A stretch of DNA of 17,096 nt from Methanomassiliicoccus sp. UBA345 (GTDB taxonomy: Archaea > Thermoplasmatota > Thermoplasmata > Methanomassiliicoccales > Methanomassiliicoccaceae): assembly GCA_002504525.1 (NCBI GenBank), contig DATD01000025.1, positions 1 to 17,096 on the forward strand, given 5' to 3'. Shown here piece after piece: positions 12,510 through 17,096 of the stretch; within the stretch, counting starts at the first letter, position 1, and the number at the start of each line of letters is the position of its first letter. The notes beneath the pieces were generated by a model. The model did no database searches. It was not told where the DNA came from and saw only the letters and a program-made list of their open reading frames with translations. The position numbers and the translations under genes are program-made.

Positions 12510-15500
12510 TTGTCGAGTGATTATCTAAAGCAGCTTCAGCTGACCAAGCAGCTCGAACAGAAGGCCAAGGAGCTTACGAGGGAGCGCCGCCAGGCCGAGG
12601 CCAGGCTGAGCGATGTGCGGAAAGCGTTGGACGCGGCCAAGGGCGCAGGCATCGACGTGACCGAGCCGGAAGCGACGCTGACCCAGGCATCGGAGGCCTT
12701 CACCCAGCGAGACAACGCCAAGGTGCTGGCGCTCGCCGACAATTGCGTCGGCCAGCTCCAGGAGTTGAAGCGGGAGAGGCTGTCGTCCATCGTCGACGGG
12801 TCCCAAAAAATGGTCAACTCGTTCGGCGGCAGCATCGAGCTAAAGGAGCGGTTCGAAAAGATCCTCTCCATCGACGACACGGACGAGGCGCTGTCGATGC
12901 TGGCGGCCGCCGAAGGGGATGCCCACAGGTTCGCTGCAGAGCGGTTCGAACAGCGCGCCGTCCGGGCGGACTCCCTGCTGCGCTACGCCACCGCCCTGGA
13001 GATGCCAATGAACGTCGCATCGGAGGACATCGACGCGGCCAGGCGGCGCTTGTCCGAGGGCGAGCGGGAGGCCGCCTGGGCTGACATCTCGGCATGCATG
13101 GAGCGCCTGATGGCCCCGTTCGAGCTCCGATTCAACGAGAGGAGGCGCGACATCGACGACCTCGTGGCCAGAGCAGCCTCCGCCGGAGTGGAAGTTTCCG
13201 CTCTGACCGAGCTGCTGAACGAGGGCGAGGAGGCGCTGCGGCATGAGTATGCCGGACAGGCCCTGGAGCTGCTTCGTCGGGCTGAGAAGGAGCGTTCGGT
13301 CGCGCTGTCCTCAGCGATTGCGGTGCGCATCGAAGAACTGAGAGGCGAGGCAATAAAGATCAAAGGTCACGGCGCGCCGCTGGCCATCTTTGAAGGGGAA
13401 CTCCGCAACAGCGAGCGGGCCGATGGAGAGGAAGCGTTGGCATCCCTCCGCCTTGCCGCCGAAGCGCTGCAGGAGGCGCGGGCCTCGGCCCTGATGAACG
13501 CCATCGAGACGCTCCGACCCCGTCTCACCCTCGCGCGGCGGCTGGACATCGACCCCACTCCGGCGATGATGATCTTGGACGACGCGAGGAGGATGCTCGC
13601 CGACCGCGATCTTGAGAGTGCGCTTCGAAAGGTCGCCGAGGCCGGTGAGGCCATCGACGCGGGTCTGAGCGGCCATTTAGCTCTCGCCGATGAGCTGAGA
13701 CGGACCAGGGAGCTATTCCTCACGATGAGGGAGCTTCGTCTGCCCCCGGGGGAGGCCTCGTCGATGGTCTCCGAATCAAGGCAGCGCGCCCTGGCCGGGG
13801 AGGTCGAGGAGGCTCGCGCGCTTCTCGCCGAGACGAGCGAGAGGCTTCGGGAAGCGCTGCTCGACGCGGGAAGCCGCCGGGCGCTCTCCGGACTTGCCAA
13901 CCTGTCCGAGGCGATCGCCATCGGAGCCGAGGTGGATGAAGAGAAGGAAAGGCTCCTCCAGGCTCTGGAAGGATTTCGGCAGGGCGACCTCAACGGGGCG
14001 GTGTCCGAACTGGGGGACATCGCCGCCCTGTTGCGCAACGCCTCGGCCGACGCGGCCGCGGAACGGGTCGATGGAACATCGAAGCGGGTGTCCTCCTCGA
14101 TCGCAGCGGACCTCTCCGACCTGGCGCCCGGGGTCGAGGACGCGAGGCGCCTGCTCGGCAACGGAGATATTCTGGGAGCGGCAGGTCTGGCGATTCGGAT
14201 CGAGGCCGAGGCCATCGCCAGGCAGCGCGACGCGTCCGTCACCCTGTCCATCAGGGCGGCCGAGCTATTGACGCTGAGCCGAATGCTGAACTGCGCCTCG
14301 GCGACCATCGAGCAGAAGATGGAACGTGCGGAACGCAGCCCGGACCCTGCCGAATCGGCAACGATGTTCATCGACATCATTCATTATGCGACGCAGTTCA
14401 TCAAGGACGAGCTGACCGCCTCACTCGCCAGATTGACAAGGGACATCGCCACGGCTCGCCGTAACGGCGTCCATGTCGACAAGGTGGGCAAGCTGTCCGA
14501 GGACGTGGCGCGAAAGCTCCTGTCCGGGGACGTGGATGGCTGCCATGAGGCAATAGAGGAGGCGAGGGAAATGCTGGAAAGAAGCGCCTCCCTCCATACG
14601 GACCTGTACGATCGCATCGCTTCCCTTTCGAGAGCGATCAGTGAGGCGGGGCTTCCTTCGAAGAATGCCGCACAAACGCGGCTGGAGGTGACCAAGCAGC
14701 TGTTCGAAGCGGGCAAGTATGACGGCGCGCGGGTATCGGCCAATGCATGCCTCGACGAGCTGGAGCGCCTTGCCGCGGCCAGCTTGATACCGGCCCGCAT
14801 GGAGGAAGGGCAAGAGATCGTCGCGTTGCTCGGAAGCCTATCGTTGGACATGACGGCCCTCGATGCTTTGATGCAGAAGGCAGAGGAGGATACGAAGCGC
14901 GGACGGCATGATAGGGCGCTCTCCTCCCTGAAGGAGGTGGAGCGGGCCGCGTCGGAGGCGGTCAGGAAAGGACTGAAGGACAGCATCGCTCAAACCTCGG
15001 CGATGTTGAGGAACTGCTCCGACCTGGGCTGCGACGCGCATTCCGCCATGGATGTGCTGGATAGGGCCAGCTCGCTGCTGAACGAATCACGGTATCAGGA
15101 TGCTCTGCGGGCGGTGCGCTTCGCCGACAGCGAGGGGCAGCGGTTGCTGGCCCTGTACCACTCTGTTCAGACCGGCATCGAGGAAGCGTACATGTGGCTC
15201 GAGGAAGCGGACGAACACGACGTGGACGTGCCCGAGGCGTCGGTGCTGCTGGAGCGTGCGCGCGATGAACTGCGCACTGGGAAACAATCGCTGGCGCTGG
15301 AGCGCGGGCGGATGGTCCAAACGATGGTCCGTCGGGCCGTGGCCTCTCATCTCGAACAACGATTGGACGACATGGAGCGCGGATCGGCCGACCTGGCGGG
15401 GGACGATCTCCGCGAATATGCCATCGACCGCGATACGGTCATGAAAGCGCTGGAGCGCGGGCCCCGCTGGGCCTACCGGGAAGCCGCTCGTTACGAAAGA

Positions 15501-16631
15501 GCCTTGGCAGAGGTCGAAGCGCTTCGAGGACGAGCATTGGCGGCATTGGACTCCATTGCGTCGGACCGCTCGGCGCGGTCGATCAAGCGGGCCAGGGGGG
15601 CATTCGAACGCGGAGAGTTCTCCAAGTGCATCTCCTTACTGGCCATCGCCGGAGCGATGGAACCGCTGGTACGTTCGCAGGATGAGCGCCGGAAGGCGGC
15701 GCTGGCCGAACTGCGAAAGGATGTATCCGAAGTTCCGGACGTCAAATCCGCCTCGCTGCTCGACGAGATGGAGAATGCTACGACACCCCAACGGTTCTGG
15801 GAGCTGTACAACGAGGTGCTCGACGCTCTTGACATCAGGCGGCAGGAACAGCGCCAGGAACAGGTCGGCCGGCTCATCGATGCTCTCCGAGCCATGAACA
15901 TCCTCCGGCCGGACGGCATGCCTGAACACGCCACGCGCCTGCTCTCCAGACCGTTGTCCCTCCTGAGCGTCGAAGACCTCGACAGCGTTCCGGAGATGGA
16001 AAGAGAGGCCGAAAAGATCGTCACCAGTGCAGTAGAGCAGGCGAGGAGCGATGGACCGTCCGACGCAGCGTTGACCGCCGCTAAAGAGGCCGAGGTACTG
16101 CTCGCCAACGGCTCCCTGGCGTTGGCGGCGCGAGCGGCTCTGGAAGCCAACCTCGCCCGCGGCTGGACCTCAAAAGAGCGCACGGCGATGTGGGGAGAGC
16201 ATGACGAACTGATACGCAGGGTCCTTGTCCTTGAGAAAAGGGGAGGGGAGCTGGGAGCGGTCAGGGACCTGCTCAGGACAGCGACCGCTTCGCCGCCTGA
16301 TCGATCGAGGGAAGCGATGGCAGAGGCATGGTCTCGATTGGTCGATGAAGAGAGAGCGCTGTTCCCCTCTATCCGCATGGATGTCCTCGATCGAATCGAG
16401 GACAGTAACGGATGGAAACGTTTGTCGATCGCCCTGTCCAACGATGGTGGCACCGCGGCCGGTCTTCGCGCCGAGGCGGAAGGAGGAGAGCTAAGGGCCG
16501 TTCTTCCTTCCGCGCTTCCGCCCGGCCGAATACGGAGCGAAATGGAAGTGAAGGGCGACCCGACCGTCACGCTGCTCTACCGGCCGCTGTTCTCCAAAGA
16601 GGAAGAGTCGTCCCCGAACATGCTGAACTGA
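12510..16631 (+). CDS. Giant all-helical repeat protein with C-terminal beta-rich domain, function unknown
   Basis: 1373 residues from a TTG start with a strong ribosome site. I do not recognise the family. The protein is almost wholly amphipathic helix, rich in Ala, Glu, Arg, Leu and Asp; it lacks a signal peptide, membrane helix and nucleotide-binding motif, so it is probably cytoplasmic. It has a regular repeat of about 62 residues. The core is a helix ending in a Gly-x(4)-Ala-Leu-like turn (GEVEEA, GDLNGA, GDILGA, GDVDGC, GKYDGA, GRHDRA), preceded by a hydrophobic helix and a short loop such as AGIDV or NGVHV. Anchor residues fall at 70, 127, 189, 251, 311, 371, 435, 497, 557, 617, 678, 740, 803, 865 and 929. 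Looser helical units continue to about 1285. Residues about 1303-1360 look beta-rich (RLSIALSNDGG ... VTLLYRPLF), like a small Ig or adaptin-ear-type sandwich. A scaffold or binding role is a guess. Confidence 0.85.
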   Translation: MSSDYLKQLQLTKQLEQKAKELTRERRQAEARLSDVRKALDAAKGAGIDVTEPEATLTQASEAFTQRDNAKVLALADNCVGQLQELKRERLSSIVDGSQKMVNSFGGSIELKERFEKILSIDDTDEALSMLAAAEGDAHRFAAERFEQRAVRADSLLRYATALEMPMNVASEDIDAARRRLSEGEREAAWADISACMERLMAPFELRFNERRRDIDDLVARAASAGVEVSALTELLNEGEEALRHEYAGQALELLRRAEKERSVALSSAIAVRIEELRGEAIKIKGHGAPLAIFEGELRNSERADGEEALASLRLAAEALQEARASALMNAIETLRPRLTLARRLDIDPTPAMMILDDARRMLADRDLESALRKVAEAGEAIDAGLSGHLALADELRRTRELFLTMRELRLPPGEASSMVSESRQRALAGEVEEARALLAETSERLREALLDAGSRRALSGLANLSEAIAIGAEVDEEKERLLQALEGFRQGDLNGAVSELGDIAALLRNASADAAAERVDGTSKRVSSSIAADLSDLAPGVEDARRLLGNGDILGAAGLAIRIEAEAIARQRDASVTLSIRAAELLTLSRMLNCASATIEQKMERAERSPDPAESATMFIDIIHYATQFIKDELTASLARLTRDIATARRNGVHVDKVGKLSEDVARKLLSGDVDGCHEAIEEAREMLERSASLHTDLYDRIASLSRAISEAGLPSKNAAQTRLEVTKQLFEAGKYDGARVSANACLDELERLAAASLIPARMEEGQEIVALLGSLSLDMTALDALMQKAEEDTKRGRHDRALSSLKEVERAASEAVRKGLKDSIAQTSAMLRNCSDLGCDAHSAMDVLDRASSLLNESRYQDALRAVRFADSEGQRLLALYHSVQTGIEEAYMWLEEADEHDVDVPEASVLLERARDELRTGKQSLALERGRMVQTMVRRAVASHLEQRLDDMERGSADLAGDDLREYAIDRDTVMKALERGPRWAYREAARYERALAEVEALRGRALAALDSIASDRSARSIKRARGAFERGEFSKCISLLAIAGAMEPLVRSQDERRKAALAELRKDVSEVPDVKSASLLDEMENATTPQRFWELYNEVLDALDIRRQEQRQEQVGRLIDALRAMNILRPDGMPEHATRLLSRPLSLLSVEDLDSVPEMEREAEKIVTSAVEQARSDGPSDAALTAAKEAEVLLANGSLALAARAALEANLARGWTSKERTAMWGEHDELIRRVLVLEKRGGELGAVRDLLRTATASPPDRSREAMAEAWSRLVDEERALFPSIRMDVLDRIEDSNGWKRLSIALSNDGGTAAGLRAEAEGGELRAVLPSALPPGRIRSEMEVKGDPTVTLLYRPLFSKEEESSPNMLN

Positions 16632-16743
16632 ATGTTCTTGATGGACCAATCAGCCCTATGGATCATCGTCTCGACCAACTGATCTCTACCGCCACATTAG
16701 GTTATGAAAAGACGGTGGCTGGGATAATAGAGAATAAAATGGA

Positions 16744-16763
16744 GGGAGGGGGAGACCCCTCCC
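16744..16763 (-). terminator. Hairpin terminator between convergent genes
   Basis: GGGAGGGG (16744-16751) and CCCCTCCC (16756-16763) form a perfect 8-bp GC-rich stem with a 4-base loop. On the minus strand TCCATTTTATTC follows, giving a T-rich tail about 10 bases after the surface-protein stop. It most likely ends that transcript. It could also stop read-through from the giant gene, although no T-run follows in that direction. Confidence 0.65.
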
Positions 16764-16772
16764 TGTTGTGGT

Positions 16773-17096
16773 TTACTTGCGTCTCGCCAGCATGACCGCG
16801 CCGACGATGACCGCGACGATGACTAGAGCGACGATGCCGAGCACGAGCGGGCTCATGCCGAACAGCGAGTTCTTCTTCATCGTCATCTTCAGCGTCACCG
16901 CCTCGTCGCCGTCGACGTCGACCTCGGCCTCGGTCGACGCCTGATCGCCGAACGACGCCGCTACGACGCAGCGGCCGAGCGTATCGTTGACGCCGCTGCG
17001 CGTCTCCAGCGCGTACGGCGCGTGCGCGACGAGGACGCCGCTCTTGGCGGTAACGCCGTCGGACCATATACGGCCGTTCGAGTCCTTGACGACGAC
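16773..17096 (-). CDS. C-terminal end of a membrane-anchored surface protein, partial
   Basis: The frame is open from the right edge to the TAA at 16773-16775; 107 residues are visible and the N-terminus lies outside. The first 70 residues are polar and look like beta strands (VVVKDSNGRIWSDGVTAKSG; YALETRSGVNDTLG), as in Ig-like or carboxypeptidase-regulatory-type extracellular modules. A single membrane helix follows at about 82-103, ending in ARRK. This predicts an external N-terminal part and a short basic cytoplasmic tail, as in archaeal cell-surface or S-layer-associated proteins. Codon use is extreme, with almost every third base G or C and a heavy preference for GTC, GCG and ATC; this may mean high expression. 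The hairpin terminator lies just downstream. Product identity is unknown. Confidence 0.8.
   Translation of the reverse strand, partial: VVVKDSNGRIWSDGVTAKSGVLVAHAPYALETRSGVNDTLGRCVVAASFGDQASTEAEVDVDGDEAVTLKMTMKKNSLFGMSPLVLGIVALVIVAVIVGAVMLARRK

Noticed and set aside
12455..12520. A 21-codon ORF (ATG at 12455) overlapping the giant gene's TTG start
   Set aside because: It has no ribosome site, and the likely transcript start lies downstream of its ATG. The overlap looks incidental.
13367..14380. Long Ser/Arg-rich open frames on the minus strand inside the giant gene (also 15491-16570)
   Set aside because: Their composition is the expected complement of Ala/Glu/Leu codons in the giant protein. 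They have no recognisable domain or ribosome site, and the plus-strand repeat pattern runs straight through both.
1..17096. CRISPR array, insertion sequence, tRNA or rRNA gene
   Set aside because: I saw no regularly spaced identical repeats, transposase-like frames with terminal repeats, or cloverleaf-like or conserved rRNA segments. The only repeats are the protein-level repeats of the giant gene and short hairpins.

Overview
The window is archaeal. It carries a membrane-anchored archaeal-type (LonB) Lon protease, archaeal NadM, the Hel308 helicase, the KEOPS subunit Cgi121 and KaiC/RadA-like ATPases. Upstream regions show TATA-like boxes, and ribosome sites match the GGAGGTGAT pattern. High GC and gene content suggest a euryarchaeote, possibly Thermoplasmata (for example a relative of Methanomassiliicoccales). 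That placement is inference; no rRNA or marker alignment was possible.

Layout from left to right. (1) 1-2545, minus strand: a DMT/EamA transporter with a His-rich tail that runs off the left edge, then a tandem pair of KaiC-like proteins, one with an intact P-loop and one with a ruined P-loop. (2) 2716-3728, minus: a two-gene NAD unit, nadM followed by pncC (CinA C-terminal family). The two genes overlap, and pncC appears to start at CTG. (3) 3849-5822, minus: lonB. (4) 6076-9532, plus: a ferritin-like protein divergent from lon, then hel308 ending in a PCNA-binding-like tail. (5) 9605-11756, minus: thrB-thrC, the last two steps of threonine synthesis. (6) 11927-16631, plus: cgi121, then a 1373-residue protein of unknown function. 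(7) 16773 to the right edge, minus: the C-terminal end of a membrane-anchored surface protein, convergent with the giant gene across a strong hairpin terminator.

Most of the window is housekeeping: NAD metabolism, threonine synthesis, proteolysis, tRNA t6A modification and replication-fork repair. The least explained element is the giant protein. By hand it resolves into about 15 consecutive units with a period of roughly 62 residues (residues about 10 to 945), followed by looser helical units and a small C-terminal beta-rich domain. It has no signal peptide or membrane segment. I do not recognise the family. The second item of interest is the KaiC-like pair, which looks like an active ATPase with a pseudo-ATPase partner.

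No stretch longer than 300 bases lacks a gene; the largest gap is 5823-6075. I saw no RNA genes, CRISPR arrays, insertion sequences or attachment sites.
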